DNA of 64,000 bases from Mycobacterium sp. (GTDB lineage Bacteria; Actinomycetota; Actinomycetes; Mycobacteriales; Mycobacteriaceae): positions 1-64,000 of the forward strand of contig JAKFVT010000062.1 of NCBI GenBank assembly GCA_021732005.1. The letters run 5' to 3'. Shown one piece after another: positions 54,006-63,281 of the stretch; position 1 is the stretch's first letter; each line of letters starts with the position of its first letter. Made by a program: the position numbers and the translations under genes. Under the pieces are notes generated by a model. The model was given only the letters and a program-made list of their open reading frames with translations, did no database searches and was not told the origin of the DNA.

Positions 54006-55223
54006 CTAACCGCCGCAGCGGGGACTTTGCCCTTTCAGACGCGCCATTCGCAATATCGAAGTCTCGATCGCGGGCAGCGACAGTTCACCCGCATTGACTG
54101 CCTTCTCGAGCCGGTCGAGCACCGCGGGCACCTCGTCGGTGGTCACCCAGAGCGCCACGTCGGTGCCGGCCTGCAGGCTGCGCAGCACCGCCTCGGCCAC
54201 CCCATACCGGTCGGCGATGGCCGCCATGCTGGACAGGTCGTCACTGAAGACCGGCCCGTCGAAGCCCGGGCCGCCGTAGCCGCCGCTGCGCAGCAGACCC
54301 ACCGCCGCGGCGCTCAGGCTGGCCGGCGTCGTCCCGGTCAGCCCCGGCACCTCGAGGTGGCCGACCATGACGGCCACCGGCGCTTCCGTGGTCAACGTGC
54401 GGTAAGGCACCAGGTCGTTGGTCATCAGAACGTCGAGCGGCGGGGTGGTGACCGCCCCGGCGGTGTGCGAGTCGCCCGAGCCGTGGCCGTGGCCGGGGAA
54501 GTGCTTGAGCACCGGGAGCAGGCCGGCGTCGCGCAGACCGCGGGCGAACGCACCGGCGTATTCGGTGACCTTCGCCGGGTCGCCGGAGAACGACCGGTCG
54601 CCGATCACGGTGTCGTCCGGGGCGTCGGTGACGTCGACGACGGGCGCGAAGTCGATGGTGATGCCGAGGCCGCGCATCTTCTGTCCGCGGTCCAGAGCTA
54701 GCTGGTACACCTGCTCGGGGGTCTGGGTCTGCGCCAGCACCCGAGCCGACGGCGCGTCGCCGATCAGCGACGTCAGCCGCTCCACTCGGCCGCCCTCTTC
54801 GTCGACACTGACGGCCAGCGGGAGCGGGCCGGCATTGGCGTAGTCAGGCAGCGAGCCGTCGGTCAGCATCGACAGGTCGGTCCAGCTGCCGATGAAGATG
54901 CCACCGACGTGATAGGTGTCCACCACCTTGCGCGCATCGGCGGCGCCCTTGACCCCGACCATCAGCACCTGGGCGAGCTTGTCGCGGGTCGACATCGCAC
55001 TCAGCAACCCGGGGCCGTCGCCGCACGCCGGCGGCGCCGGCGAGGCAGGCGCCGGGACCGGTCCGGCCAGCGGCACCGAGCTGGCCGACGACGGCTTGCT
55101 GACCGGGGCCGAAGACGACGCCGCGGGGCGCGAAGCGGTCCCTGAGCAGCCGACGAGCAGCAGGGGTAGTGCCGACAGGGCCGCGACTCCGCGAATCGAG
55201 AACAGGCGGTTAGGCATCCGCAC
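54006..55223 (-). CDS. lpqI: LpqI, beta-N-acetylglucosaminidase lipoprotein (GH3)
   Basis: A 405-residue exported lipoprotein with lipobox LLVGC (Cys26), a Pro/Ser/Ala-rich linker (about 30-68) and a glycoside hydrolase family 3 NagZ-type domain. Signatures are AVSVDEEGGRVERLT, FAPVVDV, GDRSFSGDP and the catalytic KHFPGHGHGSGDSH. It removes N-acetylglucosamine from peptidoglycan fragments in cell-wall recycling. The start could be ATG 55223 or ATG 55217. It is divergent from the DUF2613-aftD operon. Confidence 0.93.
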   Translation of the reverse strand: MRMPNRLFSIRGVAALSALPLLLVGCSGTASRPAASSSAPVSKPSSASSVPLAGPVPAPASPAPPACGDGPGLLSAMSTRDKLAQVLMVGVKGAADARKVVDTYHVGGIFIGSWTDLSMLTDGSLPDYANAGPLPLAVSVDEEGGRVERLTSLIGDAPSARVLAQTQTPEQVYQLALDRGQKMRGLGITIDFAPVVDVTDAPDDTVIGDRSFSGDPAKVTEYAGAFARGLRDAGLLPVLKHFPGHGHGSGDSHTAGAVTTPPLDVLMTNDLVPYRTLTTEAPVAVMVGHLEVPGLTGTTPASLSAAAVGLLRSGGYGGPGFDGPVFSDDLSSMAAIADRYGVAEAVLRSLQAGTDVALWVTTDEVPAVLDRLEKAVNAGELSLPAIETSILRMARLKGQSPRCGG

Positions 55224-55233
55224 ATGCTGTCAC

Positions 55234-55264
55234 GGCCCTCGCCGAGGGCCAACCAAGGTTGGCC
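55234..55264. promoter_or_regulatory. Two overlapping palindromes upstream of lpqI
   Basis: GGCCCTC-GCC-GAGGGCC (55234-55250) and GGCCAACC-AA-GGTTGGCC (55247-55264) share four bases, so as RNA only one hairpin could form fully at a time. They lie 11-41 bases before the lpqI start. The function, whether operator or leader structure, is unknown. Confidence 0.4.
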
Positions 55265-55358
55265 GCGTGCTAGGTTTGCCAGCGGGTATTCACCCGTGAC
55301 ATTGCCGGTCTTCACCCGATGATCTGCACCGTCCCAGCACCCGCGAGGAGAAGCGAAC

Positions 55359-55532
55359 ATGACCCGGTTCGTGGTTCCTGCCGCCGCCAGCATCGTGGTC
55401 GGTCTGCTGCTCGGAGCCGCCGCGATCTTCGGCGTGACGTTGATGATCCAGCAGGACACCAAACCGCCGCTGTCGCCCGGCGACCCGGCGTCGTCGGTGC
55501 TGAACCGCGTCGAGTACGGCAACCGCGGCTAG
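55359..55532 (+). CDS. Small exported protein, DUF2613 (Rv0236A-like)
   Basis: A 57-residue protein (MTRFVVPAAASIVVGLLLGA..., ending SVLNRVEYGNRG) with one N-terminal hydrophobic helix and a short polar tail. It matches the small secreted DUF2613 protein encoded just upstream of aftD in mycobacteria (Rv0236A). The ATG has GAGGAG upstream. Its stop is 46 bases before the proposed aftD start, so it shares the aftD transcript. The function is unknown; linkage suggests a role in arabinan assembly. Confidence 0.85.
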   Translation: MTRFVVPAAASIVVGLLLGAAAIFGVTLMIQQDTKPPLSPGDPASSVLNRVEYGNRG

Positions 55533-55578
55533 CCTGAGCACTCTCGCCGCCGCCTCCCCCGCGGTCACGGAGGCGCCC

Positions 55579-58500
55579 ATCACGACCTCGCCGCTATCGC
55601 GGCGTTGGCTCTCCTGTGTCTTCCTCGTCGCGCTGGTGTTGTGCTTCGCCCAGTCGCCAGGACTGATCTCGCCGGACACCAAGCTCGACCTGACCGCCAA
55701 CCCGCTGCGTTTCCTCACCCGCGCGGCCAACCTGTGGAACAGCGACCTGCCATTCGGGCAGGCGCAGAACCAGGCGTACGGCTACCTCTTCCCGCACGGG
55801 GCGTTCTTCCTGCTCGGCGACACCCTCGGGTTGCCGGGCTGGGTCACGCAGCGGCTCTGGTGGGCGTTGCTGCTGACCGCCGGATTCTGGGGCTTGCTGC
55901 GGGTGGCCGAGGCGCTGGGCATCGGGACCCGTTCGTCGCGCATCATCGGCGCTCTGGCGTTCGCGCTGTCCCCGAGGGTGCTGACGACGCTGGGGTCGAT
56001 CTCGTCGGAGACGCTGCCGATGATGCTGGCGCCGTGGGTGCTGTTGCCGGTGATCCTTGCGCTGAAGGGTGGCGCCGGAGCCGCCGGGCCGGCGACATCG
56101 GGCAGAAGCCGGTCGCTGAGGGTGCTCGCCGGGCGGGCCGGTCTGGCGCTCGCGTTGATGGGCGCGGTCAACGCGGTCGCGACGCTGACCGGCTGCCTGC
56201 CGGCGATCATCTGGTGGCTGTGTCACCGGCCCAATCGGGTGTGGCTGAGGTTCAGCGCGTGGTGGGCCCTGGCCTCCGCACTCGCGGTCACCTGGTGGGT
56301 GGTCGCGCTGCTGCTGCTGGGTCGGATCAGTCCGCCGTTCCTGGACTTCATCGAGTCCTCCGGGGTCACCACGCAGTGGGCGTCGCTCACCGAGATGCTG
56401 CGCGGCACCGACAGCTGGACGCCGTTCGTCTCGCCGAACGCCACCGCGGCGGCCGAGCTGGTGACCCAACCGGCCATGGTGTTGGCGACCACGCTCGTCG
56501 CGGCGGGCGGAATGGCGGGCCTGGCGCTGCGATCGATGCCGGCCCGCGGCCGGCTGATCGTCATGCTGCTCACCGGCGTGGTGCTGTTGGGCCTCGGCTA
56601 CTCCGGTGGGCTCGGCTCCCCGGTGGCGCAGCACGTGCAAACCTTCCTCGACGCGGCGGGCGCCCCACTGCGCAACGTCCACAAACTGGAGCCGGTGATC
56701 CGACTCCCGCTGGTGCTGGGGCTGGCACACCTGCTCAGCCGAATCCCGCTGCCCGGCAGCGCGCCCCGGCCGGTATGGGTGCGGGCGTTCGCGCATCCAG
56801 AGAACGACAAGCGGGTGGCGGTCGGCATCGTTGTGATGGCCGCGCTGATGGTCGCCACTTCGATGGCATGGACCGGCCGGCTCACGCCGCCCGGTGCGTT
56901 CAGCGCGATCCCGGACTACTGGCACCAGGCGGCGGACTGGCTGACCAAGAACAACACCGGTCAGCCCGCACCGGGCCGGGTCCTGGTGGTTCCCGGTGCG
57001 CCGTTCGCCACCCAGGTCTGGGGCAACAGCCACGATGAACCGCTGCAGGTGCTCGGCGAAAGCCCTTGGGGGGTACGCGATTCCATCCCGCTGACCCCGC
57101 CGCAGACGATTCGTGCGCTGGATTCGGTGCAGCGACTGTTCGCCGCGGGCCGGCCGTCGGCGGGGCTTGCCGACACCCTGGCCCGGCAGGGCATCTCCTA
57201 CGTGGTGGTCCGCAACGACCTGGACCCCGACAAGTCCCGCTCGGCCCGCCCGCTGCTGGTGCACCGCGCCATCGACGGGTCGCCGGGTCTGCAGAAGGTG
57301 GCGCAGTTCGGTGAGCCGGTCGGACCGGGCACCCTGGACGGCTTCATCAGCGACAGCGGGCTGCGGCCACGCTATCCCGCGGTCGAGATCTATCATGTTG
57401 GCGCCCAGGGCAATCCGGCGTCACCGTACCTGACCGATGCCGGCCGGATGGCGCGGATAGACGGCGGTCCCGAAGTGCTGTTGCGCATCGACGAACGCCG
57501 CAGGCTGCTCGGGCTGCCCCCGCTCGGCCCGATGCTGCTGACCTCGGATGCCCAGCGCGCCGGGCTTCCAGTGCCCGTGGTGACCGTAACCGACACTCCC
57601 GTCGACCGGGAAACCGACTACGGCCGGGTCGACGACCACTCGTCAGCGGCCCGGGCCGAGGGCGACCACCGCGACACCTTCAACCGGGTGCCCGACTACC
57701 CGGTCCCCGGGGCCCGGCCCGTCCACGGCGCATGGACCGGCGGGCGGCTGTCGGCGTCGAGCTCGTCGTCGGACGCCACCGCGCTGCCCAACGTCGCGCC
57801 GGCCAGCGGACCCGCGGCCGCGATCGACGGGGACTCGGCCACCGCGTGGGTGTCCAACTCGTTGCAGGCCGCGGTCGGACAGTGGCTGCAGGTCGACTTC
57901 GACCATCCGGTCACCAACGCGACGCTGACGATCACCCCCAGTGCCACCGCCGTCGGGGCCCAGGTCCGCCGGCTGCAGGTGTCCACCGAAAACGGAACCA
58001 CCACAGTGCGTTTCGACGAGCCGGGCAAACCGCTCACGGTGGCGTTGCCGTACGGCGAGTCGCCGTGGGTCCGGATCACCGCGATCGGCACCGACGACGG
58101 CTCGTCGGGCGTGCAGTTCGGCATCACCGATCTGTCGGTGACCCAGTTCGACGCCTCCGGATTCGCCCATCCCGTCGACATCCGGCACAGCGTCGTCGTG
58201 CCCGGGCCGCCCGGCGGGTCCGCGATTGCCGCCTGGGATCTGGGCTCCGAACTGCTCGGGCGGCAAGGCTGCGCGGACTCGCCCGACGGCGTGCACTGCG
58301 CGGCGTCGATGTCGCAGGCTCCCGAGGAGCCGGTCACCTTGAGCCGCACGCTGACCGTGCCCAAACCGATCGACGTCACCGCGACGATCTGGGTACGTGC
58401 CCGGCAGGGACCGCACCTGGCGGACCTCATCGCCCAGCCGGGCACCGTCCGCTCACGCGCCGACGCCGATCTGATCGACGTCGACGGATCCGCCTATGCT

Positions 58501-59850
58501 GCAACCGATGGCGACCCGCGCACCTCGTGGACGGCACCGCAGAACGTGGTACAGCATCGCAGTGCCCCCACCCTGACGGTGACTCTGCCGAAGCCGACCG
58601 AGGTCACCGGGCTGGTGCTGACCCCGAGCTCGTCAGCGCTGCCCACCCATCCCACGATGGTGGCCGTCGACCTCGGTGACGGTCCACAGGTCCGCCGGAT
58701 GGACGCCGCACCGGATGCCGGTGCACAAACGGTGACGCTGCGTCCGCGGCTGACCGACACCGTCCGGATCAGCTTGCTGAACTGGAATGACGTGATCGAC
58801 CGCACCGCACTGGGTTTCGATCAGCTCAAACCCCCCGGCCTTGCCGAGGTGGGGGTGCTGGGCCCGGACGGCAAACCCGTCGCCGCAGCCGACTCGGCCA
58901 CCAACCGCCAACGCACCATCGAGATCCCCTGCGGCCAGGGACCGATCGTCGCGGTGTCAGGCCGGTTCGTGCAGACCTCGGTGACCACCACCGTCGGTGC
59001 CCTGCTGGACGGCGAACCGGTCCCGGCCCGCGCGTGCGACCCGGCACCGATCGCTCTGCCCGCAGGCCAACAGGAGCTGCTGATCAGCCCCGGCTCGGCG
59101 TTCGTGGTGGACGGAGCCCAGCTGTCCGGCCCCCCGGCCAGCCAAATCACCACCGCACCAACGACTCCCGTCGACATCACCGGCTGGGGTGCCGACAGCC
59201 GGGAGTTCAACGTCAGCCGAGCACCCACCGCACGCGTGCTGGTGGTCCCGGAAAGCGTGAATCCCGGTTGGGTGGCCCGACTGCCCGACGGGGTCACACT
59301 TACGCCGGTCATCGTCAACGGCTGGCAACAAGGCTGGGTGGTGCCCGCCGGTGAACAGGGGACCGTCACGGTCAGCTTCCCGTCGAACCGGATCTACCGG
59401 ATCGGCCTCGCCGTCGGCCTGTCCATGCTGCCGCTGCTGCTGTTACTGACGCTGGTACCGCCGCGCCGGCCGCCCACCGCGCACGAGCCGGCCCGGCCCT
59501 GGGCCGTCCCCCTGCTGGCCGGTGCCGGGGTGCTGGCCGCCGGAGGGTTGATCGCGGGCGTCGGCGGTCTGGTGGTGTTCGGGACCGCGATGCTGCTCGG
59601 ATACCTGCTGCGCCGGCGGGCCCGGCTACGCGACCGGCTGACACTGGCGGCCAGTGCCTGCGGGCTGATCGCGGCGGGCGCGCTGCTGTCGCGGTACCCG
59701 TGGCGATCGGTCGACGGCTACATCGGCCACTCACCGTGGGTACAGCTGCTGGCGCTGATCGCGGTGGGTGCAGTGGCCGCCTCCGCCATAGGCCCACGAC
59801 AACCTCGAACTGACAGCGAAACCACCGAGGACACAAGCATTTCCCGTTAG
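55579..59850 (+). CDS. aftD: Arabinofuranosyltransferase AftD
   Basis: A polytopic GT-C enzyme of about 1400 residues that uses decaprenyl-phospho-arabinose outside the membrane to build arabinan of arabinogalactan and lipoarabinomannan. Near-invariant AftD stretches include SPDTKLDLTANPLRFL, NSDLPFGQAQNQAYGYLFPHG and PGWVTQRLWW, with carbohydrate-binding-like segments in the long extracytoplasmic part and a C-terminal helix pair. The first standard in-frame start is GTG 55636, which would remove the first helix. The family N-terminus (PLSRRWL) and a GGAGG Shine-Dalgarno at 55569-55573 point to the ATC at 55579, which I use; only CTG 55534 lies further upstream. Confidence 0.9.
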   Translation: MTTSPLSRRWLSCVFLVALVLCFAQSPGLISPDTKLDLTANPLRFLTRAANLWNSDLPFGQAQNQAYGYLFPHGAFFLLGDTLGLPGWVTQRLWWALLLTAGFWGLLRVAEALGIGTRSSRIIGALAFALSPRVLTTLGSISSETLPMMLAPWVLLPVILALKGGAGAAGPATSGRSRSLRVLAGRAGLALALMGAVNAVATLTGCLPAIIWWLCHRPNRVWLRFSAWWALASALAVTWWVVALLLLGRISPPFLDFIESSGVTTQWASLTEMLRGTDSWTPFVSPNATAAAELVTQPAMVLATTLVAAGGMAGLALRSMPARGRLIVMLLTGVVLLGLGYSGGLGSPVAQHVQTFLDAAGAPLRNVHKLEPVIRLPLVLGLAHLLSRIPLPGSAPRPVWVRAFAHPENDKRVAVGIVVMAALMVATSMAWTGRLTPPGAFSAIPDYWHQAADWLTKNNTGQPAPGRVLVVPGAPFATQVWGNSHDEPLQVLGESPWGVRDSIPLTPPQTIRALDSVQRLFAAGRPSAGLADTLARQGISYVVVRNDLDPDKSRSARPLLVHRAIDGSPGLQKVAQFGEPVGPGTLDGFISDSGLRPRYPAVEIYHVGAQGNPASPYLTDAGRMARIDGGPEVLLRIDERRRLLGLPPLGPMLLTSDAQRAGLPVPVVTVTDTPVDRETDYGRVDDHSSAARAEGDHRDTFNRVPDYPVPGARPVHGAWTGGRLSASSSSSDATALPNVAPASGPAAAIDGDSATAWVSNSLQAAVGQWLQVDFDHPVTNATLTITPSATAVGAQVRRLQVSTENGTTTVRFDEPGKPLTVALPYGESPWVRITAIGTDDGSSGVQFGITDLSVTQFDASGFAHPVDIRHSVVVPGPPGGSAIAAWDLGSELLGRQGCADSPDGVHCAASMSQAPEEPVTLSRTLTVPKPIDVTATIWVRARQGPHLADLIAQPGTVRSRADADLIDVDGSAYAATDGDPRTSWTAPQNVVQHRSAPTLTVTLPKPTEVTGLVLTPSSSALPTHPTMVAVDLGDGPQVRRMDAAPDAGAQTVTLRPRLTDTVRISLLNWNDVIDRTALGFDQLKPPGLAEVGVLGPDGKPVAAADSATNRQRTIEIPCGQGPIVAVSGRFVQTSVTTTVGALLDGEPVPARACDPAPIALPAGQQELLISPGSAFVVDGAQLSGPPASQITTAPTTPVDITGWGADSREFNVSRAPTARVLVVPESVNPGWVARLPDGVTLTPVIVNGWQQGWVVPAGEQGTVTVSFPSNRIYRIGLAVGLSMLPLLLLLTLVPPRRPPTAHEPARPWAVPLLAGAGVLAAGGLIAGVGGLVVFGTAMLLGYLLRRRARLRDRLTLAASACGLIAAGALLSRYPWRSVDGYIGHSPWVQLLALIAVGAVAASAIGPRQPRTDSETTEDTSISR

Positions 59851-59859
59851 GGTGTCGGC

Positions 59860-60849
59860 ATGACAGAGCCGTCACAGGTCGAGACCGTGCGAGGCCCGGT
59901 CGCGGCCAGCGACCTGGGTGTGGTGTTCATGCACGAACACGTCTTCATCCTGTCGCAGGAGATCATGGCCAACTATCCCGAAGGCTGGGGTGACGGCGAG
60001 GCCCGCGAGGCCGACGCCGTCGCCAAGCTCAACGAGCTGAAGGCACTCGGGGTGGACACCATCGTCGACCCGACGGTCATCGGGCTGGGCCGCTACATTC
60101 CGCGCATCCAGCGGGTGGCCGCGCAGACCGACCTCCAGATCGTGGTGGCCACCGGGATCTACACCTACAACGATGTCCCGATGTACTTCCACTTCACCGG
60201 CCCGGGAACCCTGCTGGACGGTCCGGAGATCATGACCGATCTGTTCGTCCGGGACATCACCCAGGGCATCGCCGACACCGGCGTCAAAGCGGGAATCCTC
60301 AAGTGCGCCACCGACGAACCCGGCGTCACCCCGGGTGTCGAGCGAGTGCTGCGCGCGGTGGCGCAAGCCCACAAACAGACCGGGGTTCCGATCACCACCC
60401 ATACTCACGCGCTGAGCCGGCGCGGTCTCGAGCAGCAACGGATCTTCGCCGAAGAAGGCGTCGACCTCAGCCGGGTGATCATCGGGCACAGCGGCGACAC
60501 CACCGACCTGGGCTACCTGGAGGAGCTGATCGCCGCCGGCTCTTACCTCGGTATGGACCGATTCGGCCTGGACGGCTTCCTCAGCTTCGACGACCGCGTC
60601 GACACCGTCGTGCGGATGTGTGAGCGCGGGCACGCCGACAAGATGGTGCTGTCCCACGACGCGTCCTGCTACATCGACTGGCTGCCGGAGGAAGTCGTCC
60701 CGGTGGCCATGCCCAATTGGCACTTCCGGCACATCCACAACGATGTGCTTCCCGCGCTGCGCCGGCGCGGAGTGAGCGACGAGCAGATCACCACCATGCT
60801 GGTGGACAATCCCCGCGCCATCTTCGCCAAGCAAGGTGCCTATGAGTGA
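59860..60849 (+). CDS. php: Phosphotriesterase-like lactonase (Php)
   Basis: A 329-residue amidohydrolase of the phosphotriesterase-like lactonase group (Rv0230c equivalent). Metal ligands are visible: FMHEHVF (HxH), the carboxylated Lys in GILKCA, THTHA, IIGHSGD and the final SHDAS Asp. Family members hydrolyse lactones, including acyl-homoserine lactones, with weak phosphotriesterase activity. The ATG is nine bases after aftD. Its end overlaps the ATG of the next ligase by eight bases, so the two are probably co-translated. Confidence 0.93.
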   Translation: MTEPSQVETVRGPVAASDLGVVFMHEHVFILSQEIMANYPEGWGDGEAREADAVAKLNELKALGVDTIVDPTVIGLGRYIPRIQRVAAQTDLQIVVATGIYTYNDVPMYFHFTGPGTLLDGPEIMTDLFVRDITQGIADTGVKAGILKCATDEPGVTPGVERVLRAVAQAHKQTGVPITTHTHALSRRGLEQQRIFAEEGVDLSRVIIGHSGDTTDLGYLEELIAAGSYLGMDRFGLDGFLSFDDRVDTVVRMCERGHADKMVLSHDASCYIDWLPEEVVPVAMPNWHFRHIHNDVLPALRRRGVSDEQITTMLVDNPRAIFAKQGAYE

Positions 60850-62308
60850 CGAGATCCCCGCGCTCGGGGCCCGGCTGAGCCAGCTGGCCGCCGAGGCGCC
60901 CGATCGCCCCGCCGTGTCGTGCGATGGCCGCACGATCACCCGCGCTCAGCTGGAGTCGGCGTCGAACCGGTTGGCCCGCGCCTATGCCGAACTCGGGGTC
61001 AGTCAAGGCGATTACGTGACGATCGCGGTGGCCAACTCGATCGAGTGGGTGCAGGCGACGGTGGCGGTGTGGAAGCTCGGCGCGATCCCTCAACCGCTGT
61101 CACCGCGGATGCCGGACGCCGAATTCGAAGGTCTGCTCGATCTGAAGCAGCGCGCCCTGCTGGTTGGCCGCGCCGACCCGCGCGGGGTCGTGCCGTCGGT
61201 GGCCGCCGACTTCACCGGCAGTCCAGGCCTTTCGGATGATCCGCTGCCCGAGGCGGTTTCGCCGGCGTGGAAGTCGATCGCCTCCGGTGGCAGCACCGGA
61301 AGGCCGAAACTGATCGAGGCCGGAGGGGACAGCCGGTACCCGGCCGACCTGGTGGCGATGGAGATGGGTAACGAACCGACCGACACCCAGTTGGTGCCGG
61401 TGCCGCTGAGCCACAACACCGGGTTCACCTCGGCCACCATCGCATTGGCGACCGGGCAGCACCTGGTGCTGCTGCCCAGGTTCGACCCGGAGCGATTCCT
61501 GCGGGTGATCACCGACTACAAGGTGAACTATCTGACCACCGTGCCGACGATCATGCAGCGGCTGTTGCCGGTCTACCACGCAAACGCGGATGCCTACGAC
61601 CTGTCGTCGCTGCGCCGGCTGTGGCACGTCGCCGCCGTCTGCCCGCCGAACGTCAAGCAGGCGTGGATCGACCTGCTCGGCCCGGATGCGGTGTGGGAAC
61701 TGTACGGCGGCACCGAACTTCAGGCGCTGACGTTCATCAGCGGTTCGGAATGGCTGACCCACCGCGGATCGGTCGGGCGCGTGGTGGCCGGCGAGATGAA
61801 GGTGCTCGACGACGACGGCAACGAATGCCCGCCGGGGGTGCTCGGGGAGATCTACATGCGGCCCAACCCCGGTTCGCGCCCCACCTACCGCTACATCGGC
61901 AGCACCGCCAAGTCCCGCGAGGGCTGGGACTCCCTCGGCGATCTCGGCTGGTTCGACGCCGAGGGCTACCTGTACCTGGCCGACCGTCGGGTCGACATGT
62001 TCACCGTCGGCGGCCGCAACGTGTATCCCGCAGAAATCGAGAGCGCCCTGTCCGAGCACCCGGCCGTGCTGTCCTGTCTGGCCGTCGGGGTGCCGCACGA
62101 GGACCTCGGCCAGGTGCCATATGCGTTGGTGCACACCGACGGTGACGCGCTCAGCGAAGACGACGTCAAGGCGTTCGTGGCGCAGCGGCTGGCCGACTAC
62201 AAGGTGCCACGCGCGGTGGAGTTCGTGGACACCCCGCTGCGGGACGACGCAGGCAAGGCCCGCCGATCCGCGGTTCGGGATCGGGTGATCGCCCGGCTGC
62301 AGGCTTAG
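60842..62308 (+). CDS. Acyl-CoA synthetase (bile-acid-CoA-ligase-like ANL)
   Basis: An ANL ligase of 488 residues starting at ATG 60842 (MSDEIPALGARLSQL), or two codons earlier at GTG 60836. The P-loop reads ASGGSTGRPKLI, the variant seen in BaiB-like carboxylic-acid CoA ligases; LYGGTE, SLGDLGWFDAEGYLYLADRRVD and a C-terminal lysine in DDAGKARR are present. It should activate a carboxylic acid with ATP and CoA. Overlap with the lactonase suggests it acts on the ring-opened product. The substrate is unknown. Confidence 0.88.
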   Translation: MSDEIPALGARLSQLAAEAPDRPAVSCDGRTITRAQLESASNRLARAYAELGVSQGDYVTIAVANSIEWVQATVAVWKLGAIPQPLSPRMPDAEFEGLLDLKQRALLVGRADPRGVVPSVAADFTGSPGLSDDPLPEAVSPAWKSIASGGSTGRPKLIEAGGDSRYPADLVAMEMGNEPTDTQLVPVPLSHNTGFTSATIALATGQHLVLLPRFDPERFLRVITDYKVNYLTTVPTIMQRLLPVYHANADAYDLSSLRRLWHVAAVCPPNVKQAWIDLLGPDAVWELYGGTELQALTFISGSEWLTHRGSVGRVVAGEMKVLDDDGNECPPGVLGEIYMRPNPGSRPTYRYIGSTAKSREGWDSLGDLGWFDAEGYLYLADRRVDMFTVGGRNVYPAEIESALSEHPAVLSCLAVGVPHEDLGQVPYALVHTDGDALSEDDVKAFVAQRLADYKVPRAVEFVDTPLRDDAGKARRSAVRDRVIARLQA

Positions 62309-62309
62309 C

Positions 62310-63281
62310 TCAGCCCTTCGCAGACTCCTGCCAGGCGCGGGCCGCGACCAGTTCCGGCACCAGAACCTCGGTCAGCAGCCGCACATCGTCCTCCTCGTCA
62401 CCGGGGTAACAGACCTCCAGCCGGGCCCCCGGCACAGTGCCGCCCACCGCGACAACCGTGGTGCCGCGCAACGTCGTCCACTCCGCCATCTGGTCCTCCC
62501 ACTCCGAGCCGGCGAACACCAGCATCCGGTAGTCGGTGGTCTTGGTGAGGTAGACGTCGACGTGGCTCCAGTCGCCGGTCTCGCACCCGACGGCAGGACG
62601 GCGCGGCCCCTCGCGGAGCATCAGCGCGCCCTGCTGCGCCGAGCAGAACCGGTGGGCCGGCGCCACCAGGTGAGTGCCCGCCGGCCCGAGCAGCATGCCG
62701 GCCACCTCGGGGCGCCAGTCCCCCTCGGTGTCGAGCAGGTGCGCGCTCGCCTCGGCCGTCGTCGCGATCGACGCGGCCAACCCGGCAGTGTCGTGCCCGG
62801 CCAGATGTAACTCCAGCGCCATCAGCAGTGCCAGCGTGTGCTGATAGCTCCGGCAGGCCACGCCACCACGCTCGGGTTCGGCCCCCAAATCTATGACTGC
62901 GGAGCAGGATTCGGTGATCGCCGACGCTGCGGTGTTGGTCAGCGCCACCGTGGCCACCCCGGCGGGCAGCCGGCGCAGCGCGTCCAAGGTCTCCGCCGAA
63001 CCTCCGGTCGCCGAGGTCGCCACCACCAGGGTGCCCCGTCCCCAGGCCGGCAGCAGACGGGTGGACGCCAACTCCGAGACCGCGAGGATCCCTCGCGCGC
63101 GCATCCGCGCGGCCATGACGCCCGCGGCGTAGGCGGAGGACCCCATCCCGACGAACACCACCCGCTCCGTGGTGGCCGGTACGACCGCTGCCCAGGGATT
63201 GTCGGCGGCGAGCCGCTCGGCGAGCCGCGACAACGCCTCGGGCTTGCGGGCCAGGTCCGCGGCAAAGCCGTCAGGGTCCAC
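62310..63281 (-). CDS. SIS-domain sugar-phosphate isomerase-like protein
   Basis: A 323-residue protein with two SIS domains resembling the isomerase half of GlmS. The first has ERVVFVGMGSSAYAAGVMAARM and VATSATGGSAETLDALR; the second has GTHLVAPAHRFCSAQQGALMLREGPRRPA. There is no glutaminase domain. GTG 63281 is the likely start and overlaps the kinase stop by 11 bases. It may deaminate or isomerise a hexosamine-6-phosphate made by the coupled kinase. Confidence 0.87.
   Translation of the reverse strand: MDPDGFAADLARKPEALSRLAERLAADNPWAAVVPATTERVVFVGMGSSAYAAGVMAARMRARGILAVSELASTRLLPAWGRGTLVVATSATGGSAETLDALRRLPAGVATVALTNTAASAITESCSAVIDLGAEPERGGVACRSYQHTLALLMALELHLAGHDTAGLAASIATTAEASAHLLDTEGDWRPEVAGMLLGPAGTHLVAPAHRFCSAQQGALMLREGPRRPAVGCETGDWSHVDVYLTKTTDYRMLVFAGSEWEDQMAEWTTLRGTTVVAVGGTVPGARLEVCYPGDEEDDVRLLTEVLVPELVAARAWQESAKG

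Noticed and set aside
53995..54008. AGGCTAACC resembling half of an IdeR iron box
   Set aside because: Only one half matches and it overlaps the end of lpqI; the other arm is absent.
54017..54032. GGGGACTTTGCCC resembling a DosR box
   Set aside because: Lies inside the end of lpqI, has shorter spacing than the DosR pattern and precedes no gene start in a useful position.
55594..57396. 600-codon frame antisense to aftD
   Set aside because: Arg/Gln/His-rich shadow; aftD on the other strand is strongly conserved.
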